64,000 nt of DNA from CAWGHZ01 sp963775315. GTDB lineage: Bacteria; Pseudomonadota; Alphaproteobacteria; MPNO01; DASWLB01. Shown here in pieces: positions 18,249 through 26,748 of this stretch. The notes under the pieces were generated by a model, which ran no database searches, was not told the DNA's origin, and saw only the letters and a list, made by a program, of their open reading frames with translations. Each line of letters opens with the position of its first letter. Position 1 is the stretch's first letter. The translations under genes were made by a program, and so were the position numbers. The stretch spans positions 1,178,001 to 1,242,000 of the forward strand of contig CAVZIN010000007.1 in the NCBI GenBank assembly GCA_963775315.1. Direction: 5' to 3'.

Positions 18249-19731
18249 TTGGACACCGGTACCGCCCCAGCGACCCACCTTGCGCCGAACCGCGCTCTGC
18301 TCTTCGTCGCGGCGCTCGCCACGAACTTCGTCACGGCCATCGAGTTCGACGATCGTCGCCACGGCGATGCCGACCATCGTCGCCGAGCTCGGCAATTTCG
18401 AGCTCCTGAGCTGGGTTTTCACCGCGTACCTGCTCACCCAGGTCATCACCATCCCGGTCTACGGGCGCCTTTCGGACCTCTATGGGCGGAAGCCGATCCT
18501 GCTGTTCGGGATGGGTCTTTTTCTTGTCGGTTCGGTCCTCTGCGGTTTCGCCTGGTCGATGTCGAGCCTCGTCCTGTTCCGGGTGGTGCAGGGGCTGGGG
18601 TCCGGCGCGCTGATGCCGGTCGCGCGGACGCTCGTCGGCGACCTCTATAACGGGCCCGAGCGGGCGCGCATGCAGGGCTACGTGTCGAGCGTGTTCGTCG
18701 CCGCCGCCGTGATGGGCCCGATCGTTGGCGGCTTCATCGCGACCCACACGATCTGGCCTCTGGTGTTCTGGGTGAACTTGCCGCTCGGAATCTTCGCCGG
18801 CGGAATCCTGATCTGGGCGCTGCATGAAAAGGTGGAGCGCAAGAAGCACCGGATCGACTGGGGCGGCGCGGCCATGCTGGGGACGGGGGCGGGCACGTTT
18901 ATGTTCGCGCTCGCCGAGGTGTCGCGCCTCGGGCCGATCGTGACCGTCGGGCTGGTCGCCGCGTCAGGACTCCTCCTCGTCGCCTTCGCCTTCTACGAGC
19001 GCGCGGTGGCCGAGCCGATCTGGCCGCCCTCGCTCTGGCGCGACCGGATGGTGACCAGCGGCAATCTCGTCTCGCTCTCCATCGGCTGCGCCATGATGGG
19101 CATCGCGGCGTATCTGCCGGTCTACATGCAGGGCGTGATCGGCACCACGCCGCTGGTTTCCGGCATGACCATCATGGCAATGTCGGCCACCAGTCCCGTC
19201 GGCGCGGTCCTCGCCGGGCAGATCATGCTGCGCCGGTCCTATCGCGCGTCCGCAATGTCCGGCGGGGCGCTTTTCCTGCTGGGGACATCCATGATGACCC
19301 TGCTCGCGCCCACCAGCCCCGTGCTTTGGGCGATGGGCGCGGGGCTCTTCATGGGGTTCGGCATTGGGCTGAGCAACAACACCTACATGGTGGCGATCCA
19401 GACCGACAGCGGCTGGAGCCAGCGCGGCGTCGCCACCTCGGCGTTCGTATTCAGCCGCATCCTGGGCCAATCGATCGGAACGGCGGCATTCGGCGGCATC
19501 CTGAACGCGCGGCTTGCGCCTTACCTCGGAGCGTCAGCCAAGGGAAACGACGCGGTGGCCCGCATCATGTCGCCGGCGCTTCGCAGCACGCTGCCGGCGG
19601 ACCAATTCGCGCGGCTGCTGCACGCGCTCGACGGCGCGCTGCACAGCGTGTTCTACATCCTGGTCGGGTTCGCCCTGGCGGTCCTGGTCATCGGGCTGCT
19701 GCTGCCACGGGGCAGGGGCCTCATACGGTAG
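18249..19731 (+). CDS. DHA2-type MFS exporter, apparent single-base frameshift in the first membrane span
   Basis: This is a drug:H+ antiporter of the 14-span DHA2 class. The conserved motif A loop (GRLSDLYGRKP), VVQGLGSGALMP and MGPIVGGFIATH are intact from about 18346 onward. The first span is split over two frames. A TTG start at 18249 gives ALLFVAALATNFVTAIE up to 18344; the frame that continues gives STIVATAMPTIVAELG from 18346. Removing one T at 18345/18346 joins them into the family-typical AIESTIVATAMPTI. The gene is therefore disrupted or the base is an error. If the base is real, translation from an internal start would lack span 1. Confidence 0.8.
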
Positions 19732-19790
19732 AATCTCCGAGCAAAAGCACTCGATTTCAATCCGTTCTGACCTTTTCCTCGCCCTTTATT

Positions 19791-20582
19791 TCATTCCAAA
19801 GCGAGTCCATCTCTTCGAGCGAGGATTTCGGACGGCATTTTCCCCATGGAAGCAAGCCGTTCCTCGATCTTCCTGAAGCGTCGCTCGAACTTTGCGTTGG
19901 TCCGCCGCAGCGCCGCCTCGGGATCGACCTTGAGGTGCCGGGCGATGTTCGCGACGACGAACAGCACGTCGCCGATCTCGTCTTCCAGCCGGTCGGGCGG
20001 ACTGCCCGCCGCGATCTCGGCCTCGACCTCGCCCAGCTCCTCCTGCAGCTTGTCGAACACCGGGGCGAGGCTGGGCCAGTCGAACCCGACCCGGGCGGCG
20101 CGGTTCTGCAGTTTGATCGCGCGCATCAAGGCGGGCAGGGCGAGCGCCACACCGTCCAGCGTCCCGGCCGGCCGGCCGGCCGCCTTGGCCGCGGCGCGCT
20201 CTGCCGCTTTATGGGCCTCCCAGGCCACCGTCTGCGCCTCGGAATTGGCCACTTCGGCGGCACCGAACACGTGCGGGTGGCGGCGCACCATCTTGTCGGA
20301 GATCGTGCGGGTAACGTCGGCGAAGGCAAAGGCGCCGCGCTCCTCGGCCATGCGCGCGTGGAATACCACCTGGAACAGCAAATCGCCGAGCTCGTCCTTC
20401 AGCGATTCGAGATCGGCCCGGGTGATGGCGTCCACCACCTCGTACGCCTCCTCGATGGTGTAGGGCGCGATGGTGGCGAAATCCTGCTCGAGATCCCAGG
20501 GACAGCCGCCCTCCGGGTTTCGGAGCTGCGCCATGATCGCGAGAAGCCGGCCGATGGCGGCCGAGTTGTCTGTTTCTGCCAT
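19791..20582 (-). CDS. mazG: Nucleoside triphosphate pyrophosphohydrolase MazG
   Basis: The protein is 263 residues with two MazG repeats. The first carries LRNPEGGCPWDLEQ, YTIEEAYEVVDAI and LKDELGDLLFQVVFHARMA, with the metal-binding EExxE/ExxD pattern. The second contains LQEELGEVEAEI and LEDEIGDVLFVVANIAR. It hydrolyses NTPs to NMP and pyrophosphate, for housecleaning or ppGpp control (family knowledge). It converges with the MFS gene; 59 bases separate their ends. Confidence 0.93.
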   Translation of the reverse strand: MAETDNSAAIGRLLAIMAQLRNPEGGCPWDLEQDFATIAPYTIEEAYEVVDAITRADLESLKDELGDLLFQVVFHARMAEERGAFAFADVTRTISDKMVRRHPHVFGAAEVANSEAQTVAWEAHKAAERAAAKAAGRPAGTLDGVALALPALMRAIKLQNRAARVGFDWPSLAPVFDKLQEELGEVEAEIAAGSPPDRLEDEIGDVLFVVANIARHLKVDPEAALRRTNAKFERRFRKIEERLASMGKMPSEILARRDGLALE

Positions 20583-20630
20583 GGGCCCACCATAGCAGAA
20601 GCGGTGCGCCGCGGCCCGGAACCCGAAGCG

Positions 20631-21074
20631 TTACCGCAGATTCTGGTGGAAGAGCTGGAGGAGCTTTCGCGCTGCACCGCCACCGGCAATGTGGCTTCCG
20701 ACCGCACCGCCGCGCATCGTGACCTCGTCGAGGATGGCATCGTTGTCCTGATCGGTGATCCGCCGGAACGCCATGGCCCAGTCACCGAACTCGCGCCCGG
20801 TGGCCGGCAGGTCCAGGATCACGATCATCCCGTCATGGCGCGTGTCGCGGCGGAGCGCACTCAGGAGGGCCTCGACGGAATCCTCGGGCCCTTCGATGGT
20901 CTGGATGAAGTTGCCGCCGCGGTAGAGCAGCATGCCGGTGATGCCGAGCGCCGCGTCCCGCTCGCGAGACCGTGCTAGGAGGACGGCGAGCTCGTCCTCG
21001 GGCATCGGGCGGATGGCGTGGCTGACGTAGACGATCTGGCGGAGGGTTTGTGTCGCGGGGGCGACGCTGTCCAT
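20631..21074 (-). CDS. BLUF-domain blue-light sensor protein
   Basis: The protein is 147 residues: one BLUF domain (about 11-103) plus a 44-residue tail, so a short-form BLUF protein without an enzymatic output. The flavin-switch residues Tyr16 (IVYVS), Gln58 (NFIQTIEGP), Trp99 and Met101 (DWAMAF) are present. The conserved flavin-contact Asn, expected at residue 40 just before GITG, is Asp here. The start at 21074 has GGGAGAG ahead of it; the longer frame upstream lacks family similarity. It lies downstream of the MBL/tatD genes in the same direction and 48 bases before mazG. Confidence 0.87.
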   Translation of the reverse strand: MDSVAPATQTLRQIVYVSHAIRPMPEDELAVLLARSRERDAALGITGMLLYRGGNFIQTIEGPEDSVEALLSALRRDTRHDGMIVILDLPATGREFGDWAMAFRRITDQDNDAILDEVTMRGGAVGSHIAGGGAARKLLQLFHQNLR

Positions 21075-21191
21075 GGAACTCTCCCGGGGTACCGGGCAAT
21101 CGTGACGCGGCCCGCTTAATTGTCGGCAAAGCGGGGAAGGGCTCGGGCCAACGGCTGATCGAGCAGCGCTCGTTGCCGTATCGATTTGTCG

Positions 21192-21207
21192 CATAATGTA
21201 TATTATG
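21192..21207. promoter_or_regulatory. AT-rich inverted repeat upstream of the BLUF gene
   Basis: CATAAT, four bases, ATTATG stands out in a GC-rich background, about 120 bases upstream of the BLUF start and within the 161-base gap after the MBL gene. It could be a -10 region or a small operator. No clear -35 could be fixed. Confidence 0.3.
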
Positions 21208-21235
21208 GAAAGTTCGATGGAGGCGGGGGCGGAGG

Positions 21236-22012
21236 TCAGTCCGCAACCTCCAGAACCAGCCCGTCATAGCCCGGCTCGACTCCCGGCGGACATGCCTTGC
21301 GCAAGGCCTCGTAATCCGCCTGGTGGTTCATGTGGGTGAACACGGCGCGGCGCGGCTTCACCCGTTCGATCCAGCCGAGCGTCTTGTCGAGATGTGCATG
21401 CGTCGGGTGGGCGTCGCCGGCGCGCAGGCAGTCCACGATCCAGGCCTCGACGCCCGCGAGCGCGGCGAACGCGTCCTCCGGCAATTCGACCACGTCGGTC
21501 GAATAGGCGAACCCGCCGAGCCGGAATCCGAGCGACCGGCAGATGCCGTGGTCCTGGTCATACGGTATGACTTGGTCGGGCCCTACCGAAAAAGATCCCT
21601 GAATGACATGAGGTTGCAGGATCGGCCGGTACATCGCGCCCTCGGCCGCGTGGCCCTCGAACAGATAGCCGAACCGCCGGGTGATGCCGGCAAGCGTCTC
21701 TGCATCGGCCCAGGCGGCGATTTGGCGGCCGCCCATCCGGCGCTGCACGCTACGGAGGTCGTCGATCCCGTGCACATGGTCGGCGTGATCGTGGGTATAG
21801 AGCACGGCGTCGATCTTCCGGGTCCCCGCGGTGAGAAGCTGAGCGCGCAAATCCGGCGAGCTATCGATCAGGATGGTCGTGTCGTGCGTCTCGACCAATA
21901 CCGACGGGCGCGTGCGCCGGTTTTTCGGGTTCGCGGGGTCGCAGGCGCCCCAGTCGCCGCCGATCAGCGGCACCCCGGCGGAGGGGCCGCAGCCGAGCAT
22001 CGTGACTTTCAT
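21236..22012 (-). CDS. MBL-fold metallohydrolase (PhnP-like)
   Basis: The protein is 258 residues. The zinc ligand motif is THDHADHVHGIDDLR, and later ligands are in STDVVELP and FTHMNHQADYEAL. The opening MLGCGPSAGVPLIGGDWGAC is typical of the PhnP/COG1235 phosphodiesterase group that sits next to tatD in many alphaproteobacteria. The natural substrate is not established. It overlaps tatD by four bases (ATGA), so it is translationally coupled. Confidence 0.87.
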   Translation of the reverse strand: MKVTMLGCGPSAGVPLIGGDWGACDPANPKNRRTRPSVLVETHDTTILIDSSPDLRAQLLTAGTRKIDAVLYTHDHADHVHGIDDLRSVQRRMGGRQIAAWADAETLAGITRRFGYLFEGHAAEGAMYRPILQPHVIQGSFSVGPDQVIPYDQDHGICRSLGFRLGGFAYSTDVVELPEDAFAALAGVEAWIVDCLRAGDAHPTHAHLDKTLGWIERVKPRRAVFTHMNHQADYEALRKACPPGVEPGYDGLVLEVAD

Positions 22013-22791
22013 GCCGTAGCCCGTGCGCGGGTGAACAGGCGGCGGAAATTCTCCGTCGTCACCCGGGCGAGTGCCTCCGGCGTGACGCCCTTGAGTTCGG
22101 CCACGCAGGCGGCCGTAAGGGCGACGAAGGCCGGTTCGTTGCGCTTGCCGCGATTCGGGACGGGCGCGAGGTAGGGCGAGTCGGTCTCGACCAGCAGCCG
22201 GTCGAGGGGCAGGTCGCGAACAATATCGCGCAAATCATCGGACTTCTTGAAGGTCACGATGCCGGAAAGCGAGATGTAGAACCCGATCTCGATGGCGGCC
22301 TCGGCAAGGGCCCGCCCCGACGAGAAGCAATGCATCACCCCGGTCAGCCCGCCCTGCCCCGCCCCCTCGCGCAGCATCGCCGCCATTTCGTCGTCGGCGT
22401 CGCGCGCATGGACGATCAACGGCAGGCCGGTCGCCCGCGCCGCCGCGATATGGGCGCGGAAATTCGCGCGCTGCGCCTCGCGCGGGCTGTGGTCGTAGTA
22501 GAAATCGAGGCCGCATTCGCCGATCCCGACCACCTTCGGGTGGTCGGCCAGCCGGACCAGCCGGTCGGGGCTCTCGACGCCCTCCTCCGCCGCCTCGTGC
22601 GGATGAACGCCGACCGTGCACCAGATGCCGTCATGCGCCTCAGCGATGGCGCGGACCGCCTCGAATCGGCTGAGATGGGTGCAGATCGTCACCATTTCCG
22701 CGACCCCGGCCGCCCGCGCGCGCGCAATCGCGGCCTCGCGGTCGGCGTCGAACGTGTCGAAATCGAGATGGCAGTGGCTGTCGACCAGCAT
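22009..22791 (-). CDS. tatD: TatD-family metal-dependent DNase
   Basis: The protein is 260 residues with a TIM-barrel amidohydrolase-like fold. Metal ligands are visible in LVDSHCHLDF, GVHPHEA, GECGLDFYYD, VHARDAD, MHCFSS and ETDSPYLAP. It is a 3'-5' exonuclease or deoxyribonuclease acting in repair or quality control (family knowledge). The ATG at 22791 places the HxH motif at residues 6-8 as usual; a longer frame to 22899 has no family support. It is normally contiguous with metG; here an opposite-strand cassette separates them. Confidence 0.9.
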   Translation of the reverse strand: MLVDSHCHLDFDTFDADREAAIARARAAGVAEMVTICTHLSRFEAVRAIAEAHDGIWCTVGVHPHEAAEEGVESPDRLVRLADHPKVVGIGECGLDFYYDHSPREAQRANFRAHIAAARATGLPLIVHARDADDEMAAMLREGAGQGGLTGVMHCFSSGRALAEAAIEIGFYISLSGIVTFKKSDDLRDIVRDLPLDRLLVETDSPYLAPVPNRGKRNEPAFVALTAACVAELKGVTPEALARVTTENFRRLFTRARATA

Positions 22792-22887
22792 GGCGCCGCC
22801 GATCCTTATCACATCGGTTTGTGACAACGTATCATTGATGGAAGCCAGCGCGCGGCCATATCGCCGAGGTTGTGGCCAATCGGTGAC

Positions 22888-22903
22888 AACTGTCGACACA
22901 GTT
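22888..22903. promoter_or_regulatory. Candidate enhancer-binding-protein site for the sigma-54 promoter
   Basis: The inverted repeat AACTGT, four bases, ACAGTT lies 112 bases upstream of the -24 GG, the usual distance for a sigma-54 activator site. The octamer GTGACAAC occurs at 22821 and again at 22883, just overlapping this repeat. The assignment is inference. Confidence 0.35.
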
Positions 22904-23012
22904 TACAGACTGCCGCCCCAATCTAGCGAAAAGCGTCGGGAATCTTTACATTCGTGCCTAGTCGGCCCGCTTATCCAGGGTCAAGTACCGAGAAATGTGG
23001 AGAATTTTGGAG

Positions 23013-23029
23013 TTGGCACGATTCTTGCT
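23013..23029 (+). promoter_or_regulatory. Sigma-54 (RpoN) -24/-12 promoter of the PEP-CTERM gene
   Basis: TTGGCACGATTCTTGCT matches the consensus YTGGCACGrNNNTTGCW at every position. The invariant GG (23015-23016) and GC (23027-23028) have the correct ten-base spacing. Transcription should start near 23040, 24 bases before the ATG at 23064. Confidence 0.88.
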
Positions 23030-23063
23030 CATACTGTTACAAATTGCCAAATCGAAGGTGGGT

Positions 23064-23873
23064 ATGATCCGCAAAACTATTATAGTCGGGATCGCAGCAG
23101 CGGCGGCCTTGGGGGCCGTGTCGGTGGGCGCGTCTGCGCACGATATTGTGTCCTTCGGCGGCAGCACCGGCCTTCTATCGTCCAACGAGAATTTTTCGGA
23201 CGCCGAGTCACTGACGTCGGTAAATGCCCAAGGCTTTTATCTGAATCCCAGTAGCGTTTGGACACCCGCTGATCTGTACCGCCGCAATCAGACCAACGAC
23301 ATGGGACTTGGCGTTTGTAATCCCATAAAATCGTCCCACTGTAGTAATGGAGGCGGCGACTATAACGAGCTAAGCAATTTGCATGGGCAAGAACTTATCC
23401 AATTAACTTTGCCGACCCCCAGCTTTGAATGGGTCGAAGTCGACCTTTCATCTCTTGATTCGGGCGGTTCGCCCAAGGAGAGGGGTATCGTTTTTGCGGC
23501 AAACTCTGCACTCAGAACTAACTTGTCGCTGGAATCACTCTTAGACGGCTCCGCGGCTGGTATTACCGAAATCTCGAGGTTTGTAACGAATGGTGGGTCC
23601 TCATACGGACCAATCGATCTAAGCGGGTTTGCAAATTCTCCCTATCTTTACTTCATTGCCTTCGATTGGGCCGCCTATGATGCCTGCATTAATGGGAATA
23701 TGAGTACGGCAAGTGGTTGTGCGACCTACTATGAGACGCATAACAATAACAATGACTACTTAATTCAGGACGTGGTGATTGCCTACCCAGCCCCGGAACC
23801 GGCGACGCTGTCGATTGTAGGCCTCGGCTTGGCCGGGCTGGGCTTCATGCGCCGTCGCAAAGCCCGCGGCTGA
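23064..23873 (+). CDS. PEP-CTERM-sorted exported protein
   Basis: The protein is 269 residues. The signal peptide is about residues 1-25 (IIVGIAAAAALGAVSVGASA). The C-terminal sorting tag has the PEP motif in PAPEPATLSIVGLG, a hydrophobic helix and the basic end MRRRKARG, which an exosortase recognises. The mature part is rich in Asn, Ser and Gly with two short Cys-x(6-11)-Cys pairs, a pattern of exopolysaccharide- or floc-associated proteins. The start at 23064 is fixed by the sigma-54 promoter, which lies inside the longer open frame, and by a GAAGGTGG site. Base composition is visibly more AT-rich than the neighbours. No exosortase or PrsK/PrsR gene is in the window. Confidence 0.9.
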   Translation: MIRKTIIVGIAAAAALGAVSVGASAHDIVSFGGSTGLLSSNENFSDAESLTSVNAQGFYLNPSSVWTPADLYRRNQTNDMGLGVCNPIKSSHCSNGGGDYNELSNLHGQELIQLTLPTPSFEWVEVDLSSLDSGGSPKERGIVFAANSALRTNLSLESLLDGSAAGITEISRFVTNGGSSYGPIDLSGFANSPYLYFIAFDWAAYDACINGNMSTASGCATYYETHNNNNDYLIQDVVIAYPAPEPATLSIVGLGLAGLGFMRRRKARG

Positions 23874-23895
23874 ACTCCCTCCCCTTCGCGCGACC

Positions 23896-23924
23896 GGCGG
23901 CGGCCTCGGGCCGCCGCCTTCGTT
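23896..23924 (+). terminator. Intrinsic terminator after the PEP-CTERM gene
   Basis: A perfect 10-bp stem (GGCGGCGGCC with GGCCGCCGCC) with loop TCG is followed by TTCGTTT. It separates the PEP-CTERM gene from the glycosyltransferase. Confidence 0.75.
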
Positions 23925-23965
23925 TCGGGCGTCGGCGCGGACGGGATCGGATATAAGCTCCGCGC

Positions 23966-25189
23966 ATGAGCCATATCCTTTTCGCCTGGGAGCTCGGCGG
24001 CAATACCGGCCATCTGCACCATGTCGGACGGGTGGCGATGGCGATGCGCGCGCGCGGCCACCGTGTCACCCTCGCCGCGCGCAACCTCGCCGACGCGCAC
24101 AGGCTGCTCGGCCGCTGGCGCTTCCCGCTGCTGCAGGCACCCGTCCATCTGAGCCCGTCGAGCCTGCCGCCCTCGGCGAGCTTCGCGGAGATGCTGTTCC
24201 GCGTCGGCTACGCGGAGACGGATACGCTCGCGCCGCTGCTGGAGGGGTGGCGCAGGCTGATTGGCCTCGCCGCGCCCGACATGGTGGTCGGCGAGCATTC
24301 ACCGACGGCCCTTCTCGCCGCGCGGACGCTTGGGGTCAAGCGCGCGGCCTTCGGCACCGGCTTCACCGTGCCGCCGCTCGACCGGCCGATGCCGAGCTTG
24401 CAGCCCTGGGCGGCGATCCCGGGGCGCCGGCTGGCCGAGGCCGAGGCCCGCTGCGTCGCGGTCGTCAACCAGGTGTCGGCGGACGTCGGCACGGCCCCCA
24501 TTGGACACGTCGCCGACCTCTTCGACGCCGACGCTCGCTTCCTCGTCGTCCATCCGGAACTCAACTCTTTCGGCCCGCGGACGGATGAACCGGCGCTCGG
24601 TCCCACGCCCCCGCTTCCGGCCGCCACCGACGCGGCCCCGGCCGAAGAAATCGAAATCTTCGCCTATTTCGCGGTGGCACATCCTTTGTTCCGCCCGCTC
24701 CTCGCCGCGCTTGCGGCCATCGGCCGGCCGGCTCTGATCGTCGCCCGGGATGCGCCGCCCGATCTCGTGGCGCGGACCGCCCCAGGGCCGGTGCGGGTGG
24801 TGGCGCGGCAGGTCGAGATCGCGCGCCTTGCCCCGCGCCTCGCGCTCGCGATCAACTACGGCAGCCCGGGCGCCGCGAGCGAGGTGCTGGCCGCGGGCCG
24901 GCCGCTGCTCTGCTTTCCCCTCTATGTCGAGCAGTACCTGCTGACCCGGCACCTTGCGGACCAGGGGCTCGCCCCCCTCCTGCCGCCGAAGGTGACGCCG
25001 GACGGCGTGGAGCGGATGGTGCGTACCGCGCTCGCCGACGCGGCGCTTGCCGAGAATGCGCGCGCTTTCGCAGCCCGCCATGCCGGCCACGATGCCGAAG
25101 CGACGCTCGCGGCCATCGCCGACCGCCTCGACGCGCTGGTGCGGACGGGCGCTCAGTCGGCGGCGTCCGCCTCCTCCGTCTCGACATAG
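23966..25189 (+). CDS. GT-B-fold glycosyltransferase-like protein
   Basis: The protein is 407 residues. The N-terminal half begins FAWELGGNTGHLHHVGRVA, typical of GT1/GT28 (MGT-like) enzymes. The donor-binding half contains INYGSPGAASEVLAAGRPLL and FPLYVEQYLLTRHLADQG, equivalent to the usual HGGxGT...EAL..G.P...P...DQ motif, but with Asn-Tyr replacing the His-Gly start. Donor and acceptor are unknown. It is on the same strand as the PEP-CTERM gene, and its end overlaps the 3' end of metG by 37 bases (convergent). Confidence 0.8.
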   Translation: MSHILFAWELGGNTGHLHHVGRVAMAMRARGHRVTLAARNLADAHRLLGRWRFPLLQAPVHLSPSSLPPSASFAEMLFRVGYAETDTLAPLLEGWRRLIGLAAPDMVVGEHSPTALLAARTLGVKRAAFGTGFTVPPLDRPMPSLQPWAAIPGRRLAEAEARCVAVVNQVSADVGTAPIGHVADLFDADARFLVVHPELNSFGPRTDEPALGPTPPLPAATDAAPAEEIEIFAYFAVAHPLFRPLLAALAAIGRPALIVARDAPPDLVARTAPGPVRVVARQVEIARLAPRLALAINYGSPGAASEVLAAGRPLLCFPLYVEQYLLTRHLADQGLAPLLPPKVTPDGVERMVRTALADAALAENARAFAARHAGHDAEATLAAIADRLDALVRTGAQSAASASSVST

Positions 25190-26715
25190 CGCGGGAACAC
25201 CGCCTCGGGCTTCGGCAGGGTCGAGCCCGGCTCGAGTGCGTGGTCCGGGCCGAGCCAGGTGAAATCCCGCGCGTTGGTGGCCACGCCGAGCTGGTCGAGG
25301 AGCTTCGCCATCGCGTCCGGCATGAAGGGCTGAAGCACGATCGCGAGGTGGCGGAGCGTCTCGGCGACGACATAGAGCACCGCGCCCATCCGCGCCGGGT
25401 CGGTCTTGCGCAGCGCCCACGGCGCCTGGCGGTCGACATAGGCGTTGGCGGCCCGCACGACGACCCATGCCGTCTCCAGCGCCTCGTGGAACGCCTGCAC
25501 CTCGAGCTTGGCGCGAAGCTCGTCCGGCAGGCGGTGGGCGCGGTCGAGCAGCGCGGCGTCGTCGTCCGTCGCAACTCCAGGATCCGGCAGCGCGGCGTCG
25601 CAGTTGCGCGCGATCATGGTCAGCACGCGCTGGGCAAGATTGCCGAGATCGTTGGCGAGGTCGCCGTTCAGCCGGTTGACCATGGCGCGGTGCGCGAAAT
25701 CGCCGTCGTTGCCGAACGGCACCTCGCGCAGCAGGAAATAACGCACCGGGTCGAGCCCGTAGCGCGCGACGATGGCGTGCGGCTCGATGACGTTGCCGAG
25801 CGACTTGGAGATCTTCTGCCCCTCGTTGGTCCACCAGCCGTGGGCGAAGACGCGGTGTGGCACGGCGAGCCCCGCCCCCATCAGGAAGGCCGGCCAGTAG
25901 ACCGCGTGGAAGCGGACAATGTCCTTTCCGACGAGATGCAGGTCGGCCGGCCAGAACGCGCGGAAGGCGGGCGCCGCCTCGTCAGGATAGCCGACCGCGG
26001 TGATGTAGTTGGTAAGCGCGTCGAGCCAGACATACATGATGTGGGCCGGATCGCCCGGCACCGGCACGCCCCAGTTGAAGCTGGTGCGCGAGATCGAAAG
26101 GTCGCGGAGCCCGCCCTTCACGAAGCTCACCACCTCGTTCCGGCGCGAGGCGGGCAGGATGAAGTCCGGATGCGCGTCGTAGAAGGAGAGCAGCTTGTCG
26201 CCCCATTTGGACAGGTCGAAGAAGTAGCTCGGCTCCTCGACCCATTCGCACTCGGCGCCCGACGGCGCGATCTTTTTGCCGCCCGGCCCGTCCTTCAGCT
26301 CGCTTTCGTCGTAATAGGCCTCGTCGCGTACCGCGTACCAGCCGGCGTACTTGCCGAGATAGATGTGGCCGTTCTCGGCGAGCTTGCGCCAAATCCCCTG
26401 CGAGGCCGCGACATGGCGTGGCTCGGTAGTCCGGATGAACTGGTCATTCGAGTAGTTCATCGCGACCGCGAGGTCGCGGAAGTTCTGCGACACCCGGTCG
26501 GTGAAGGCCTGCGGCTCCACCCCCGCGTCGCGCGCCGATTTCTCGACCTTCTGGCCGTGCTCGTCGGTGCCGGTGAGGAAGAACACGCGGTACCCGTCCA
26601 GCCGCTTGTAGCGAGCCATCACGTCGCAGGCGAGCGTCGTGTAGGCGTGCCCGATATGGGGCACGTCGTTCACGTAATAGATCGGCGACGTGACGTAGAA
26701 GCGCTTGTTGGACAT
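25153..26715 (-). CDS. metG: Methionyl-tRNA synthetase
   Basis: The protein is 520 residues, a class I synthetase. The N-terminal FYVTSPIYYVNDVPHIGHAY contains the HIGH motif, and the KMSKS loop is GQKISKSLGNV. The length matches the short bacterial form without the C-terminal tRNA-binding/dimerisation extension. The anticodon-binding helical domain follows. It is part of the leftward dacA-tmk-holB-metG run. Confidence 0.96.
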   Translation of the reverse strand: MSNKRFYVTSPIYYVNDVPHIGHAYTTLACDVMARYKRLDGYRVFFLTGTDEHGQKVEKSARDAGVEPQAFTDRVSQNFRDLAVAMNYSNDQFIRTTEPRHVAASQGIWRKLAENGHIYLGKYAGWYAVRDEAYYDESELKDGPGGKKIAPSGAECEWVEEPSYFFDLSKWGDKLLSFYDAHPDFILPASRRNEVVSFVKGGLRDLSISRTSFNWGVPVPGDPAHIMYVWLDALTNYITAVGYPDEAAPAFRAFWPADLHLVGKDIVRFHAVYWPAFLMGAGLAVPHRVFAHGWWTNEGQKISKSLGNVIEPHAIVARYGLDPVRYFLLREVPFGNDGDFAHRAMVNRLNGDLANDLGNLAQRVLTMIARNCDAALPDPGVATDDDAALLDRAHRLPDELRAKLEVQAFHEALETAWVVVRAANAYVDRQAPWALRKTDPARMGAVLYVVAETLRHLAIVLQPFMPDAMAKLLDQLGVATNARDFTWLGPDHALEPGSTLPKPEAVFPRYVETEEADAAD

Positions 26716-26748
26716 GGGGGCTTTACCTGATGGGCGAAGGCGGGAAGG

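Noticed and set aside
22995..23063. Longer N-terminus of the PEP-CTERM protein from 22995
   Set aside because: It would place the sigma-54 promoter within the coding sequence, and the true signal peptide begins at ATG 23064.
25240..26730. 496-codon plus-strand frame opposite metG
   Set aside because: It mirrors metG exactly and has no recognisable motif.
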